Shown piece by piece: positions 1-11,554 of a DNA stretch of 64,000 nucleotides; the stretch's first letter is position 1, and the number at the start of each line of letters is the position of its first letter. The notes beneath the pieces are model-generated. The model ran no database searches and was not told the origin of the DNA. It saw nothing but the letters and a program-made list of their open reading frames with translations. Made by a program: the position numbers and the translations under genes. Where the stretch lies: assembly GCA_003281225.1 (NCBI GenBank), contig QCCP01000001.1, forward strand, positions 124,001 through 188,000, in the 5' to 3' direction. The DNA is from Prochlorococcus sp. AG-347-L20 (GTDB lineage Bacteria > Cyanobacteriota > Cyanobacteriia > PCC-6307 > Cyanobiaceae).

Positions 1-84
1 AGACAGCAATTTAAAAAACTAAAGGTTTATAAAGGTGCTGATCATCCTCATGCTGCTCAAAATCCTGTATTATTAAAAAGTTAA
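1..84 (+). CDS. rplM: 50S ribosomal protein L13, C-terminal fragment (window edge)
   Basis: Open frame from base 1 gives RQQFKKLKVYKGADHPHAAQNPVLLKS*, L13-like C-terminus directly upstream of rpsI. Confidence 0.85.
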   Translation, partial: RQQFKKLKVYKGADHPHAAQNPVLLKS

Positions 85-93
85 TTTATCAAA

Positions 94-504
94 ATGAATA
101 GTCAAATAAAAAGCAAAGCTGTGTATTGGGGAACTGGAAGAAGAAAAACTTCAGTAGCTAGAGTTCGCTTGATTCCAGGAAATGGACTAATAAAAATTAA
201 TGGTCGTGCTGGAGATGATTACTTAAACTTTAATCCTCTTCACTTAAATTCAATAAAAGCACCTTTACAAACATTAGGCCTTGAAAATTCTTATGATATT
301 TTTGTAAATGTTTTTGGTGGTGGATTGACTGGCCAAGCAGATGCGATAAAACAAGGAGCAGCTCGAGCACTTTGCGAATTATCTCCTGACAATAGGAAAC
401 CGCTAAAAACGGAAGGCCATCTCAGTAGAGATCCTAGAGCTAAGGAAAGAAGAAAATATGGTCTTAAAAAAGCAAGAAAAGCTCCTCAATTCTCTAAACG
501 TTAA
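94..504 (+). CDS. rpsI: 30S ribosomal protein S9
   Basis: [16 protein letters not shown]...[21 protein letters not shown]9 hallmark termini. Confidence 0.97.
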   Translation: MNSQIKSKAVYWGTGRRKTSVARVRLIPGNGLIKINGRAGDDYLNFNPLHLNSIKAPLQTLGLENSYDIFVNVFGGGLTGQADAIKQGAARALCELSPDNRKPLKTEGHLSRDPRAKERRKYGLKKARKAPQFSKR

Positions 505-517
505 AGGAATTTAAATT

Positions 518-778
518 ATGCCAAAATCAGAAATACACCCAAAATGGTATCCAGATGCAAAAGTTATTTGCAATGGAGAAGTCGTAATGACTACTGGCTC
601 CACCCAGCCTGAATTACATGTTGATGTTTGGAGTGGAAATCATCCCTTCTTCACTGGAACTCAAAAGATTCTTGATACAGAAGGGAGGGTTGATAGGTTT
701 ATGAAAAAATATGGAATGGGTTCAGCTAATTCAGCTACATCAAAAGATCAAAAAGAAGAAAAAGATTCTAAAAAGTAG
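518..778 (+). CDS. rpmE: 50S ribosomal protein L31
   Basis: MPKSEIHPKWYPDAKVICNGEVV...SGNHPFFTGTQKILDTEGRVDRF. Confidence 0.95.
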   Translation: MPKSEIHPKWYPDAKVICNGEVVMTTGSTQPELHVDVWSGNHPFFTGTQKILDTEGRVDRFMKKYGMGSANSATSKDQKEEKDSKK

Positions 779-805
779 AATTTTCAAAATTAAGCACAAT
801 TTTAA

Positions 806-1900
806 TTGGAATACTCAACATTAATTGCAAGGTTGAAAACTGCTTCAGAAAGTTTTGAAAATTTGGAAGTGCAACTTGCAGATCCTGATATAGCTAATGA
901 TCCAAAAAAATTAGAATCAATAGCAAGAGAAAGGTCAAAATTGGAACCTTTGGTGATTGATTTTAATAAGTTGCTTGATACTGATAAAGAAATCGAAGAT
1001 TCAAAAAATCTACTAAAAGAGAATAGAAATGATAAAGAAATGGAATCTTTGATAAATGAGGAGTTAATAATTCTAGAGGAATCTAAGAGTGAACTGATTC
1101 AAAAAACCACAATCGCCTTATTGCCAAAGGACCCAAGGGATGAAAGAAGTGTAATGTTAGAAATCAGAGCCGGTGCTGGAGGTAACGAGGCTTGTATCTG
1201 GGCGGGTGATTTAGCAAGAATGTATGAAAGATATGGACAAAAAATTGGATGGTCTGTAAAACCTGTTAGTGCTTCAGAGTCAGATATGGGTGGATTTAAG
1301 GAGTTAGTTATCTCCGTTAAGGGAGATTCTGTATATAGTCAACTTAAATTTGAGGCTGGTGTACATAGAGTCCAAAGAGTTCCAGCTACTGAATCTCAAG
1401 GTAGAGTTCACACCTCTACTGCTACAGTTGCCGTTATGCCTGAGGCTGATCCTGTTGAGGTTAAAATTGATCCAACAGATCTAGAGGTTGGAACAGCAAG
1501 ATCAGGAGGTGCAGGAGGACAAAATGTTAATAAGGTAGAGACAGCTATTGATCTTCTCCATAAGCCTACAGGAATAAGAGTTTTTTGTACTCAAGAGAGA
1601 TCACAATTGCAAAATCGCGAACGAGCAATGGAAATTTTAAGAGCTAAATTGTATGAAATTCAATTAAAAGAAGCCAATGCAAAAGAGAGATCACAAAGGC
1701 TTTCCCAAGTTGGAACAGGCGATAGAAGTGAAAAAATAAGAACTTATAATTTTAAAGATAACAGGACAACTGATCATAGATTAGGTTCCAATTTTTCTCT
1801 TGAGCCAATTCTTGCTGGTCAATTAGAAGAAGTGATTAATGCATGCATAGCGCAAGAACAAAAAAGAATGATGGAAGATTTTAATAAAGAAGTAAATTAA
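806..1900 (+). CDS. prfA: Peptide chain release factor 1 (TTG start)
   Basis: GGQ motif region [16 protein letters not shown] and RF1 architecture. Confidence 0.96.
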   Translation: MEYSTLIARLKTASESFENLEVQLADPDIANDPKKLESIARERSKLEPLVIDFNKLLDTDKEIEDSKNLLKENRNDKEMESLINEELIILEESKSELIQKTTIALLPKDPRDERSVMLEIRAGAGGNEACIWAGDLARMYERYGQKIGWSVKPVSASESDMGGFKELVISVKGDSVYSQLKFEAGVHRVQRVPATESQGRVHTSTATVAVMPEADPVEVKIDPTDLEVGTARSGGAGGQNVNKVETAIDLLHKPTGIRVFCTQERSQLQNRERAMEILRAKLYEIQLKEANAKERSQRLSQVGTGDRSEKIRTYNFKDNRTTDHRLGSNFSLEPILAGQLEEVINACIAQEQKRMMEDFNKEVN

Positions 1901-1909
1901 GATTTTCTA

Positions 1910-2416
1910 TTAGATTGCAACCCCTATTACGTATTTACTCCATTCTTTATGCTTGCCAGAGTCAATTTGTCTTGTAGCTTCAAAATTTAGATTACTTAAT
2001 GGACGATAAGGCTTGCGTTTTAAAGGCATATTAGCCTCTTCGGGGGTTCGATTACCTTTTTGTACATTACATCTGAGACATGCTGTAGTAACATTTTCCC
2101 AGTTATCTGTTCCACCTCTGCTTCTCGGTAAAACATGATCTATTGATAGGTCACTACCCCTATAGTTACAGTATTGGCAAGAATTATTATCTCTCAGAAG
2201 AATATTTTTTCTTGTTAAAGAAACCTCTCTAAAAGGAACTTTAACGTAGTAACGAAGTCTTATAACTGTCGGCAACTTTTTCCCGCTATGAATTGAATAT
2301 GTTTTATCTTCCTCTAAGCTTTCGGCTTTACCTTTAATCATCAAAATTACTGCTCTTCGCCAAGAAGTGATGTTTAAAGGTTCATAAGATGCATTTAAAA
2401 CTAGAGTCTGGCCCAT
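1910..2416 (-). CDS. Stand-alone HNH endonuclease family protein
   Basis: CQYC...LSIDHVLPRSRGGTDNWENVTTACLRCNVQKGNRT: HNH with CxxC pairs. Confidence 0.88.
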   Translation of the reverse strand: MGQTLVLNASYEPLNITSWRRAVILMIKGKAESLEEDKTYSIHSGKKLPTVIRLRYYVKVPFREVSLTRKNILLRDNNSCQYCNYRGSDLSIDHVLPRSRGGTDNWENVTTACLRCNVQKGNRTPEEANMPLKRKPYRPLSNLNFEATRQIDSGKHKEWSKYVIGVAI

Positions 2417-2484
2417 GCCAAAATACTATTTACATGTCATGCTAACTGTATATTTCAATAAGCGCATATAATTGTGCAAAGTTA

Positions 2485-3684
2485 ATGCAAATTCGGCAAA
2501 CAAATCAGCGATTTAATTTTGATAAATATCCAAACTTTGATAGAGATATAGATCCGAAACAAAGAGCATGGATTGAAGTCAATGGTGAAGCAATAGAAAA
2601 AAATGTAAGGCAGTTAAGATCTAAATTAAGTAAAAGTTGTCAATTTATGGCAGTTGTTAAAGCTGATGGATATGGACATGATTCAAAATTAGTATCAGAA
2701 TATGCAATCAAAGGTGGAGCTTCGCAACTAGGAGTTGCCACTTTAAAAGAAGGGATTAAACTGCGTTCTTCGGGAGTTAACAAACCAATTCTTGTTTTGG
2801 GAAATCTATATACGAAAAAGGATTTAATAATAGCCTTTAAAAATGATCTTATGCCAACTATCAGTAGTCTTAGAGAGTGTTTAATTTGCAACAATATTGG
2901 TAAGCAGTTTGGGTTGAAATTTTCTTTACATCTTAAGGTTGATACTGGAATGTCAAGATTAGGATTTGAATCTGATAATTTTATTCAGGAATTTGAAAAA
3001 ATAAAATCTTTTGAAAACATTTCAATAGAAGGAATATATAGTCATTTATCATCTGCAGATGAAGATAACTCATTAGATCCTAAAAGCAGTACTCAATTAC
3101 AAAAACTTAAGTTTAGGGAATTATTAAAGCAAATTAACGTTGATAGTGATCACAATATCAAGATTCATTTGGCAAATTCTGCAGGCATGCTTCTCAATAA
3201 AGATTTTCATTTTCATATGGTACGAGTTGGACTTTCTATGTATGGATATAGTCCTCTAGCAAAAATAGATAAAAATTTATGTCTTAAACCAGCTTTATTT
3301 TTGAAGGTCAAAGTAGCTTTTATAAGAGTTATTGATCAAGGTGTAAGAGTAAGTTATGGAGGAAAATTTGTAAGCAGAAGAAAAACTAAGTTGGCTGTAT
3401 TAAGTATTGGTTATGCAGATGGAGTCCCGAGAAATCTCTCAGGTAAGATAAAAGTTATTTTTAAAAATAAACTTTATCCTCAAGTAGGATCGATAACTAT
3501 GGATCAAATGATGGTGGATATTACAGGTTCAGATGAAATTAAAGTTGGCAGTACTATGACATTACTAGGATCCGAGGGCGATAAAACAATTTCTCCAGTT
3601 GATTGGGCAAGGGAATCTAATACTATTCCTTGGGAAATTCTTTGTTCTTTTAAAAACAGATTGCCGAGAGTTCAAGTTGATTAG
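2485..3684 (+). CDS. alr: Alanine racemase
   Basis: AVVKADGYGHD PLP-lysine motif, HLKVDTGMSRLGF, SMYGYSP, SIGYADGVPR. Confidence 0.95.
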   Translation: MQIRQTNQRFNFDKYPNFDRDIDPKQRAWIEVNGEAIEKNVRQLRSKLSKSCQFMAVVKADGYGHDSKLVSEYAIKGGASQLGVATLKEGIKLRSSGVNKPILVLGNLYTKKDLIIAFKNDLMPTISSLRECLICNNIGKQFGLKFSLHLKVDTGMSRLGFESDNFIQEFEKIKSFENISIEGIYSHLSSADEDNSLDPKSSTQLQKLKFRELLKQINVDSDHNIKIHLANSAGMLLNKDFHFHMVRVGLSMYGYSPLAKIDKNLCLKPALFLKVKVAFIRVIDQGVRVSYGGKFVSRRKTKLAVLSIGYADGVPRNLSGKIKVIFKNKLYPQVGSITMDQMMVDITGSDEIKVGSTMTLLGSEGDKTISPVDWARESNTIPWEILCSFKNRLPRVQVD

Positions 3685-3745
3685 ACATTTCGATTAAATA
3701 AAAAATTTTGAATGTTTGCAAAAAAATTGATAATGTATAAGAACT

Positions 3746-3834
3746 GGAGAGGTGGCTGAGTGGTTGAAAGCGGCTCCCTGCTAAGGAGTTACAGGAGGTA
3801 ACTTTTGTCGAGGGTTCGAATCCCTCCCTCTCCG
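3746..3834 (+). tRNA. tRNA-Ser (anticodon GCT)
   Basis: ggagaggtggctgagtggttgaaagcggctccctgctaaggag...ggttcgaatccctccctctccg; class II tRNA with long variable arm; CCA not encoded. Confidence 0.95.
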
Positions 3835-3869
3835 TGATTTATTTAGAAAATTTTTAATTAATATTTGTT

Positions 3870-4658
3870 TTAAAACAAGTCAAGATTAATATCTTTAAGA
3901 TCATAAATAGAATTTAAAATCAAGTCAGCACCTGCATCTCTAAGATTTGTTTCGTAAGAATTACGTTCTTTTAATCGAGAATTTAAATGTAAATGAGGGG
4001 GAGCTATTCCGATGCTTATGAATTTCTGAGATGGTATTTCCTTTCTAGCGTTTATAACTGTATTTATATCTGCAATAGTATCTCCTACATAGGCAATGGG
4101 AATATTTGATTCGCCAAGTTTATCTCCAATAAGCTTTTTTGATAAGTTAATAAAACCTTTAGGATCAGGCTTATCAGGGGCATCTCCCATAGATATTAAT
4201 GGTGGTGATTTTAGTCCAAGTCTTTTTTCTAAAACAAATTTTGCAGAAGCAGACTCTGCACCACTAACAAAACCCCAGATTATTCCATTACCTTGAATTA
4301 AATCAAAAAACTTTTTATCAACTAATAACTCCTCATTTGTTATGTAACCAGACCAGTATTTACTATCTTTATTTGGATCTCCACCAAAGTAAAAATCTTC
4401 AAAACATTTTATTATCTCCTCTCTTGTAGGAATTTTAAGGTTTAAGTTCTCTTTCTTTATACATCTTTTTATAAGTTCTAAACTTAAATCCCAGTCATTA
4501 TTCCAGATACCTTCATTTTTTGCATTATCAATATCTATATAACTTGGCTCCCATCCGGAAAATTTGTGCACTGTTTTTTTTAATGAAAGTCTGTAACTAT
4601 TTTCTACGCTGCGGATTACCCCATCAATGTCAAACAAAATTAAACCAATATTTTTCAA
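3870..4658 (-). CDS. HAD-superfamily hydrolase
   Basis: LILFDIDGVIRSVENSYR (DxDG) and AYVGDTIADINT. Confidence 0.85.
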   Translation of the reverse strand: MKNIGLILFDIDGVIRSVENSYRLSLKKTVHKFSGWEPSYIDIDNAKNEGIWNNDWDLSLELIKRCIKKENLNLKIPTREEIIKCFEDFYFGGDPNKDSKYWSGYITNEELLVDKKFFDLIQGNGIIWGFVSGAESASAKFVLEKRLGLKSPPLISMGDAPDKPDPKGFINLSKKLIGDKLGESNIPIAYVGDTIADINTVINARKEIPSQKFISIGIAPPHLHLNSRLKERNSYETNLRDAGADLILNSIYDLKDINLDLF

Positions 4659-4753
4659 TTAATTTTCATACATCGTTATTATAAAAGACTAGTATTCTTA
4701 TAAGAAAAAAGCAAAGAAAAACATTCTATTTTTAAAATTATGGATTATCTAAA

Positions 4754-6556
4754 CTAATTTTGTAAATATCCTCTGGGAGTGAGAAATATTTCGTCAACTA
4801 AGGTTGTTTGAGAATTGCCAATAATAATGATTGATAACATATCAATCTCTTTAAAAGGAATGGTGTTTAAAGTAAAAAATTTTTTGGTTTGATTTTCTCT
4901 CCCTACTTGTCTAGCTATTAAAACTGGAGTATCACCATGCCTAGATTGTAAACATATATCTATTACACTTTTTAACTGCCAATTTCTTTCAATGGATTGA
5001 GGATTAAATAAAGCTATTACAAAGTCACCCACAAGAGCTCCCTCAATTCTTTTTTCTATTAAAAACCATGGAGTTAATTTATCGCTTAAGCTTACTGAAC
5101 AAAAGTCATTCATTAGTGGTGCGCCACTAATCGCAGCGGCTAATTGAACACTACTTATACCTGGATGTACTTCAAAGTAAGGTCTATATTCTTTTTTGAT
5201 TTTTTGAAGTAATTCTAAAAGTAAACCTGCCATTCCATAAAATCCAGATTCACCTGAAGAAATTAAAGCCACTTTTATTCCTTCCTCAGCTAGTTTAATT
5301 GCTTTACTGCATCTCTCTTTTTCTTCAGTAAGTTTACTATTAATTAAAACCTGATCATTCCTTTTTAAGGGTTTTATCAAATCTAAATACATTTTGTATC
5401 CAATCCAAACAGTACATCTTGAAAGTGCTTTTCTTGCATTATTAGTTAGAAAGGAGATATCGCCTGGCCCACTTCCAATAATATGGATTTCACCATGGGT
5501 TGGATTAAATTGATTTTTTGATTCTGCTACAGCGATAGTTACTGCCCCAAATTGATTTTTAAAAATTCTTTTTTCTTCTAATAATTTTGATTCTTCTCCT
5601 GCTGCAAGTAAGCAGGAGGCTTCTGCGACGGAAGGAGTGCCAATTTCATTTTGCACAACATTTGATGGATTTGGAACAATTATTTTTGAAAGATCTTCTC
5701 TACTAAAAAACTTTATATGCAAGTTTTTTTCTTTAGCAAGTTCTAAAATTCCTTTCTCATTTTTTTTTATATCAATAGTTGCAAATCCCGCAATTGATTG
5801 CTGTGATATATTCCCTGACTCAAAAAAATTATTTAAAGAATTTGTTATTAATTCTTTGCTTGTATTTCTTTCACATCCAATACCAACCCATAATACGGGT
5901 GGGTGCCAAGTGGTTTCATCATTTTCGAATATACTCACATAAAAAGTTGAATCTGGTTTTTCAGTTTCTTTTTGATCAATTTGATTAATAATCTCAGCTG
6001 ATTCGGAAGTTTTCCATAAGTTATTACCAGATAATTGTTTGCAAAATATTTCTTCGTTCTTAGCTTGTTTAATTACTAGTTTTGACCAATCGTTTATTTT
6101 GCCAGATCTTTTCCAACCCCATTGATTCCCAAATGCATCAAGATTTAAGAGGCTTTGATCATTGGAATTATTAGTTTCTATTATTTCGCCACCAAGTAAA
6201 TTAGCAATTTGACATGCAATATTTTGCGTATTTGACTGATGCAAACCAATCAAAGGAACTATCTTGGAACATTTGTTATCTATAACTATTACACCAGGAT
6301 CTTGATCTTTTGAGGTTAAAAAAGAATTTATTATGCGTATTGATGCAGCGATGGAGCCTATAAAAATTATTAAATCTATCTCCGGCCATTTTTTAAGTAA
6401 GATTTCTTTCGGTTTTTGTACTTGAATAAGTTCATTTTCCTTACCATCCTCTTTCGAAGAACCCGCAATATATATGTCTTTGACAAATTCTGTTTTTTTA
6501 AGCCTTTTTAAAATTTCTTTTGAATTATTAGATAGACCTATAGCAATTCCTTTCAA
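4754..6556 (-). CDS. cobJ: CbiG/precorrin-3B C17-methyltransferase fusion (cobalamin biosynthesis)
   Basis: N-terminal CbiG-like region; C-terminal tetrapyrrole methylase IHIIGSGPGDISFLT...LISSGESGFYGMAGLLLEL...EVHPGISSVQLAAA. Confidence 0.88.
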   Translation of the reverse strand: MKGIAIGLSNNSKEILKRLKKTEFVKDIYIAGSSKEDGKENELIQVQKPKEILLKKWPEIDLIIFIGSIAASIRIINSFLTSKDQDPGVIVIDNKCSKIVPLIGLHQSNTQNIACQIANLLGGEIIETNNSNDQSLLNLDAFGNQWGWKRSGKINDWSKLVIKQAKNEEIFCKQLSGNNLWKTSESAEIINQIDQKETEKPDSTFYVSIFENDETTWHPPVLWVGIGCERNTSKELITNSLNNFFESGNISQQSIAGFATIDIKKNEKGILELAKEKNLHIKFFSREDLSKIIVPNPSNVVQNEIGTPSVAEASCLLAAGEESKLLEEKRIFKNQFGAVTIAVAESKNQFNPTHGEIHIIGSGPGDISFLTNNARKALSRCTVWIGYKMYLDLIKPLKRNDQVLINSKLTEEKERCSKAIKLAEEGIKVALISSGESGFYGMAGLLLELLQKIKKEYRPYFEVHPGISSVQLAAAISGAPLMNDFCSVSLSDKLTPWFLIEKRIEGALVGDFVIALFNPQSIERNWQLKSVIDICLQSRHGDTPVLIARQVGRENQTKKFFTLNTIPFKEIDMLSIIIIGNSQTTLVDEIFLTPRGYLQN

Positions 6557-6602
6557 ATCAGAAACTCTTGACAGTTACGTTGAAATTATATCCTGTTGCT
6601 GG

Positions 6603-6650
6603 ATTTAAGAAATTTACTTTGAAATATAAAAAAAAATTTAAGAAATTTAC
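6603..6650. repeat. Two exact 15-bp direct repeats (atttaagaaatttac) at 6603-6617 and 6636-6650, 33-bp period, upstream of psaA
   Basis: Read directly from the sequence. Confidence 0.9.
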
Positions 6651-6891
6651 ATAAATTTTGAGTAAAAATACTCATAGTCTAGTCATGGACAAGAATTTAA
6701 CAAAATATTCATATAGTAACAATCATTAGAACATTTGTTACGTTAATGCATAACGAAAGAATCTTTGCCTTATTATTTTTGAAACGAATATCTAAAGTTT
6801 CCGAAGGATTCGTTTTCTTGAACATTATCATTATAAATATGTTCGAGATCCGATCAATCGGCTTTAATGTCAATTATTTTCGAGGTGCTAG

Positions 6892-9195
6892 ATGACCATC
6901 AGCCCACCAGAAAGTGGAGAAAAAAGCAAAAAAGTTTTGGAAGATCCTGTAAAGGCTGATCCAAGACCTATTGATTTTGCCAAATTAGATAAGCCAGGTT
7001 TCTGGTCAAGTAAATTATCTAAGGGTCCAAAAACTACAACTTGGATCTGGAATTTGCATGCTGACGCACATGATTTTGATGTGCATACAGGCGATGCTGA
7101 AGAAGCAACAAGAAAAATCTTTTCGGCTCATTTTGGACATCTTGCAGTCATTTTTATATGGATGAGTGCAGCTTTTTTCCATGGAGCAAGATTTTCTAAT
7201 TATTCAGGTTGGTTAGCTGACCCAACTCATGTCAAACCCGGAGCACAACAAGTTTGGGCAATAGTTGGCCAAGAAATGCTGAATGCTGATCTTGGAGCTA
7301 ACTACAACGGAATTCAAATCAGTTCAGGAATATTCCACATGTGGCGAGCATGGGGAATAACTAATGAAAGTGAATTGATGGCTTTAGCAATAGGTGCTGT
7401 AGTAATGGCTGCACTTATGCTTCATGCAGGAATCTTTCATTATCACAAAGCAGCTCCAAAAATGGAGTGGTTCCAAGATATTGAGTCTATGCTTAACCAC
7501 CATATAGCTGGTTTAGTAGGATTAGGTTCTTTAGCATGGGCTGGTCATTGTATTCATATCGGAGCTCCTACTGCAGCTCTCTTAGATGCGATTGATGCAG
7601 GCTCTCCTTTAGTAATTAATGGTAAAGAAATAGCAACTATTGCAGATATGCCTATGCCACATCAACTCTGTGATCCACAAATAATCGGTCAGATATTTCC
7701 AGGATTAGCTAGTGGTACAGGTAATTTCTTTAGTTTAAACTGGTTAGCTTTCTCAGATTTCCTTACCTTCAAAGGTGGACTTAACCCTGTTACAGGAAGT
7801 TTATGGATGACTGATGTTTCACATCATCACTTAGCTTTTGGTGTAATAGCAATAATTGGTGGTCATATGTATAGGACTAATTACGGTATTGGTCATAGTA
7901 TGAAAGAAATATTAGATTCACAGCAAGGAGACCCAATATTATTTCCTGCTCCTAAAGGTCATCAAGGTCTTTTTGAGTTCATGGCAGAAAGTAGACATGC
8001 CCAGCTTGCAGTAAACCTAGCAATGCTTGGATCAATAAGCATACTTGTATCTCATCATATGTATGCGATGCCTCCATATCCATATATAGCTACTGACTAC
8101 ATGACAGTTCTTGGATTATTTACTCATCACATGTGGATAGGTGGATTATTCATAGTAGGTGCAGGGGCCCATGCTGGAATTGCAATGGTTAGAGATTATG
8201 ATCCAGCCAAACATATTGATAACGTATTAGACAGAATCCTTAAAGCAAGAGATGCCTTAATAAGTCACTTGAACTGGGTATGTATGTGGTTAGGATTTCA
8301 TAGCTTTGGACTCTACATTCACAACGACACTATGAGGGCTTTGGGAAGACCTCAAGATATGTTTAGTGATTCTGCAATTCAACTTCAGCCAATTTTTGCT
8401 CAATGGGTACAGAGTATTCAAGCATCTGCTGTTGGAACTTCTCTTTTAGCAGGTACTGCAGAAGCTTTACCTCACAAAGCTTTAAGTGAAGTTTTTAATG
8501 GAAGTTTAGTAGAAGTGGGTGGAAAGGTTGCTATAGCTCCAATTCCATTAGGGACAGCTGATTTAATGATTCATCATATTCATGCTTTCCAAATTCACGT
8601 AACTGTTTTGATACTTCTCAAAGGAGTACTTTATGCAAGAAGTTCAAGGTTGATCCCTGATAAAGCTTCTTTAGGATTTAGATTCCCTTGTGATGGACCT
8701 GGAAGAGGTGGTACATGTCAAGTTTCTTCTTGGGACCACGTGTTCTTAGCCCTTTTCTGGATGTATAATTGTTTATCAATAGTTATTTTCCACTTCTCTT
8801 GGAAAATGCAGAGTGATGTTTGGGGACTTACTGGTGGTAACTTCGCACAAAGTTCCATTACTATTAATGGTTGGTTAAGAGATTTCCTTTGGGCGCAAGC
8901 TTCTCAAGTATTAACAAGTTATGGTCAATCAATAAGCATGTACGGTTTGATGTTCTTAGGAGCTCACTTCATATGGGCATTTAGTTTAATGTTTCTCTTT
9001 AGTGGAAGGGGATATTGGCAAGAATTGTTCGAATCAATTGTTTGGGCACATAACAAACTTAAAGTTGCTCCAACCATTCAACCAAGGGCTTTATCTATCA
9101 CCCAGGGTAGAGCAGTAGGTGTAACACACTTCCTTGTCGGTGGTATTGCTACCACATGGGCCTTCTTCCATGCTCGCCTTTTCGGCCTGGGCTAA
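6892..9195 (+). CDS. psaA: Photosystem I P700 apoprotein A1
   Basis: [29 protein letters not shown] and full-length PsaA pattern. Confidence 0.99.
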   Translation: MTISPPESGEKSKKVLEDPVKADPRPIDFAKLDKPGFWSSKLSKGPKTTTWIWNLHADAHDFDVHTGDAEEATRKIFSAHFGHLAVIFIWMSAAFFHGARFSNYSGWLADPTHVKPGAQQVWAIVGQEMLNADLGANYNGIQISSGIFHMWRAWGITNESELMALAIGAVVMAALMLHAGIFHYHKAAPKMEWFQDIESMLNHHIAGLVGLGSLAWAGHCIHIGAPTAALLDAIDAGSPLVINGKEIATIADMPMPHQLCDPQIIGQIFPGLASGTGNFFSLNWLAFSDFLTFKGGLNPVTGSLWMTDVSHHHLAFGVIAIIGGHMYRTNYGIGHSMKEILDSQQGDPILFPAPKGHQGLFEFMAESRHAQLAVNLAMLGSISILVSHHMYAMPPYPYIATDYMTVLGLFTHHMWIGGLFIVGAGAHAGIAMVRDYDPAKHIDNVLDRILKARDALISHLNWVCMWLGFHSFGLYIHNDTMRALGRPQDMFSDSAIQLQPIFAQWVQSIQASAVGTSLLAGTAEALPHKALSEVFNGSLVEVGGKVAIAPIPLGTADLMIHHIHAFQIHVTVLILLKGVLYARSSRLIPDKASLGFRFPCDGPGRGGTCQVSSWDHVFLALFWMYNCLSIVIFHFSWKMQSDVWGLTGGNFAQSSITINGWLRDFLWAQASQVLTSYGQSISMYGLMFLGAHFIWAFSLMFLFSGRGYWQELFESIVWAHNKLKVAPTIQPRALSITQGRAVGVTHFLVGGIATTWAFFHARLFGLG

Positions 9196-9222
9196 TTACC
9201 TGAACTTCACCTTTTTAATTCA

Positions 9223-11451
9223 ATGGCAACAAAATTTCCATCATTTAACCAGGGTCTAGCTCAGGACCCTACAACCCGACGAATATGGTACGGAATAGCT
9301 ACCGCTCACGACTTTGAAAGTCATGATGGTATGACCGAAGAAAAGCTTTATCAGAAGCTTTTCTCTACACATTTTGGTCATCTAGCAATAATCGCTCTCT
9401 GGGTAGCTGGTAACTTATTTCATATTGCGTGGCAAGGTAACTTCGAGCAGTTTGTACTTGATCCAACTCACGTTCGTCCTATTGCCCATGCTATTTGGGA
9501 TCCACATTTTGGATCTGGTATCACAGAGGCAATGACACAAGCTGGAGCTAGTGGTCCAGTAAACATAGCTTACTCTGGTCTCTACCATTGGTGGTACACA
9601 ATTGGAATGAGAACTAATGAGCAACTCTTTCAAGCTTCAATATTCATGAGTATTTTGGCTTGTTGGACTCTATTTGCAGGTTGGTTACACTTACAGCCAA
9701 AATTCAGACCTTCTCTAGCTTGGTTTAAAAATGCAGAATCAAGATTAAATCATCATTTAGCTGTCTTATTTGGTTTTAGTAGTATTGCTTGGACAGGCCA
9801 TTTGGTTCATGTTGCTATACCTGAATCAAGAGGTCAGCATGTAGGTTGGGATAACTGGTTAACAGTACTGCCACACCCTGCAGGACTAGCTCCTTTCTTT
9901 ACTTTAAACTGGGGAGCATATGCCCAAAATCCTGATTCTCTAGATCAGGTATTTGGAACAGCTGAGGGAGCTGGTACAGCAATCTTTACTTTCTTAGGTG
10001 GTCTTCATCCTCAAAGTGAAGCTTTATGGCTTACTGACATTGCTCATCATCATATAGCGATTGGAACAGTTTTCGTAATTGCTGGTCATATGTATAGAAA
10101 TACCTTCGGTATTGGTCATAGCCTAAAAGAAATTACAGAGGCTCATAATACAAGACACCCTAATGATCCTCATAAAGGTAGTTTCGGAATTAACCATGAT
10201 GGAATATATGAAACTGTAAATAATTCATTACATTTCCAACTTGGACTAGCATTAGCATCTCTTGGTGTAGCAACTTCTCTAGTGGCGCAACATATGGGTG
10301 CACTTCCTTCTTACGCTTTTATTGCCAGGGACTACACTACACAATCTGCTCTATATAGTCATCATCAGTACATAGCAATGTTCTTGATGGTCGGTGCTTT
10401 CGCACACGGTGCTATTTTCTTTGTTAGAGATTATGATCCAGAATTAAATAAAGATAATGTATTAGCAAGAGTGCTTGGAACAAAGGAAGCTTTGATAAGT
10501 CACCTTAGCTGGGTAACAATGTTGCTTGGATTCCATACTCTTGGAATTTATGTTCATAACGATGTTGTTGTAGCTTTTGGTAATCCTGAAAAGCAAATCC
10601 TAATCGAGCCAGTATTTGCTCAATTTGTTCAAGCTGCTCAAGGGAAGATGATGTACGGATTTAACGCTTTATTATCTGATCCTACAAGTTCAGCAACTCT
10701 CGCAGCTAATTCATTACCAGGTAATCATTACTGGATGGATCTTATCAATAGACAAGATGCATTAAGTGCTTTCTTACCTATCGGGCCAGCAGATTTCTTA
10801 GTTCACCATGCTATCGCTTTAGGTCTTCATACAACTGCATTAATTCTTATCAAAGGTGCACTTGACGCTAGAGGAACAAAATTAATTCCTGATAAGAAAG
10901 ATTTAGGTTATGCTTTCCCTTGCGATGGACCTGGGCGTGGAGGTACTTGTGATAGTTCATCTTGGGACGCTATGTACTTAGCTATGTTCTGGGCATTAAA
11001 TTTACTAGCATGGGTAACTTTCTACTGGCATTGGAAACACCTAGCAATTTGGCAGGGTAACGTAGCACAATTTAACGAATCAGGAACTTATCTAATGGGT
11101 TGGTTCAGAGATTATCTCTGGTTAAACTCTGCTCAACTTATTAATGGATACAATCCATTTGGAGTAAATTCTCTATCTCCTTGGGCTTGGATGTTCCTAT
11201 TCGGTCACTTAGTTTGGGCTACTGGCTTCATGTTCCTAATATCATGGCGTGGTTACTGGCAAGAGTTAATTGAAACATTAGTTTGGGCACATCAGCGTAC
11301 TCCAATTGCTAACCTTGTTGGCTGGAGAGATAAGCCAGTTGCACTTTCAATTGTTCAAGCTAGATTAGTTGGACTAGCACATTTCACGATTGGAAACATA
11401 CTAACATTTGGGGCATTTGTTATAGCATCCACTTCAGGAAAGTTTGGTTAA
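9223..11451 (+). CDS. psaB: Photosystem I P700 apoprotein A2
   Basis: [29 protein letters not shown] and full-length PsaB pattern. Confidence 0.99.
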   Translation: MATKFPSFNQGLAQDPTTRRIWYGIATAHDFESHDGMTEEKLYQKLFSTHFGHLAIIALWVAGNLFHIAWQGNFEQFVLDPTHVRPIAHAIWDPHFGSGITEAMTQAGASGPVNIAYSGLYHWWYTIGMRTNEQLFQASIFMSILACWTLFAGWLHLQPKFRPSLAWFKNAESRLNHHLAVLFGFSSIAWTGHLVHVAIPESRGQHVGWDNWLTVLPHPAGLAPFFTLNWGAYAQNPDSLDQVFGTAEGAGTAIFTFLGGLHPQSEALWLTDIAHHHIAIGTVFVIAGHMYRNTFGIGHSLKEITEAHNTRHPNDPHKGSFGINHDGIYETVNNSLHFQLGLALASLGVATSLVAQHMGALPSYAFIARDYTTQSALYSHHQYIAMFLMVGAFAHGAIFFVRDYDPELNKDNVLARVLGTKEALISHLSWVTMLLGFHTLGIYVHNDVVVAFGNPEKQILIEPVFAQFVQAAQGKMMYGFNALLSDPTSSATLAANSLPGNHYWMDLINRQDALSAFLPIGPADFLVHHAIALGLHTTALILIKGALDARGTKLIPDKKDLGYAFPCDGPGRGGTCDSSSWDAMYLAMFWALNLLAWVTFYWHWKHLAIWQGNVAQFNESGTYLMGWFRDYLWLNSAQLINGYNPFGVNSLSPWAWMFLFGHLVWATGFMFLISWRGYWQELIETLVWAHQRTPIANLVGWRDKPVALSIVQARLVGLAHFTIGNILTFGAFVIASTSGKFG

Positions 11452-11469
11452 ATTTCCTTTAAATAATTT

Positions 11470-11498
11470 AAATCACCACCAATGTGGTGATTTTTTTT
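11470..11498 (+). terminator. Rho-independent terminator after psaB
   Basis: AAATCACCAC-caat-GTGGTGATTT followed by T tract. Confidence 0.92.
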
Positions 11499-11554
11499 GT
11501 TTAATTTTAATGTTCTAAATTAAGTTAAAATTGTGTAATTATTATTAAATATAA

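Noticed and set aside
3746-3834. tRNA-Ser as a possible genomic-island attachment site
   Set aside because: No integrase, no duplicated tRNA 3' end seen nearby, and flanking genes (alr, HAD hydrolase, cobJ) look core.
4695-4706. Perfect palindrome TTCTTATAAGAA between the HAD gene and cobJ
   Set aside because: Short AT-rich palindrome expected by chance at this base composition; no loop or clear terminator structure.
4754-6556. CbiG-CobJ fusion as a novel enzyme
   Set aside because: To my knowledge this fusion arrangement is already known in cyanobacterial cobalamin pathways; annotated but not reported as new.
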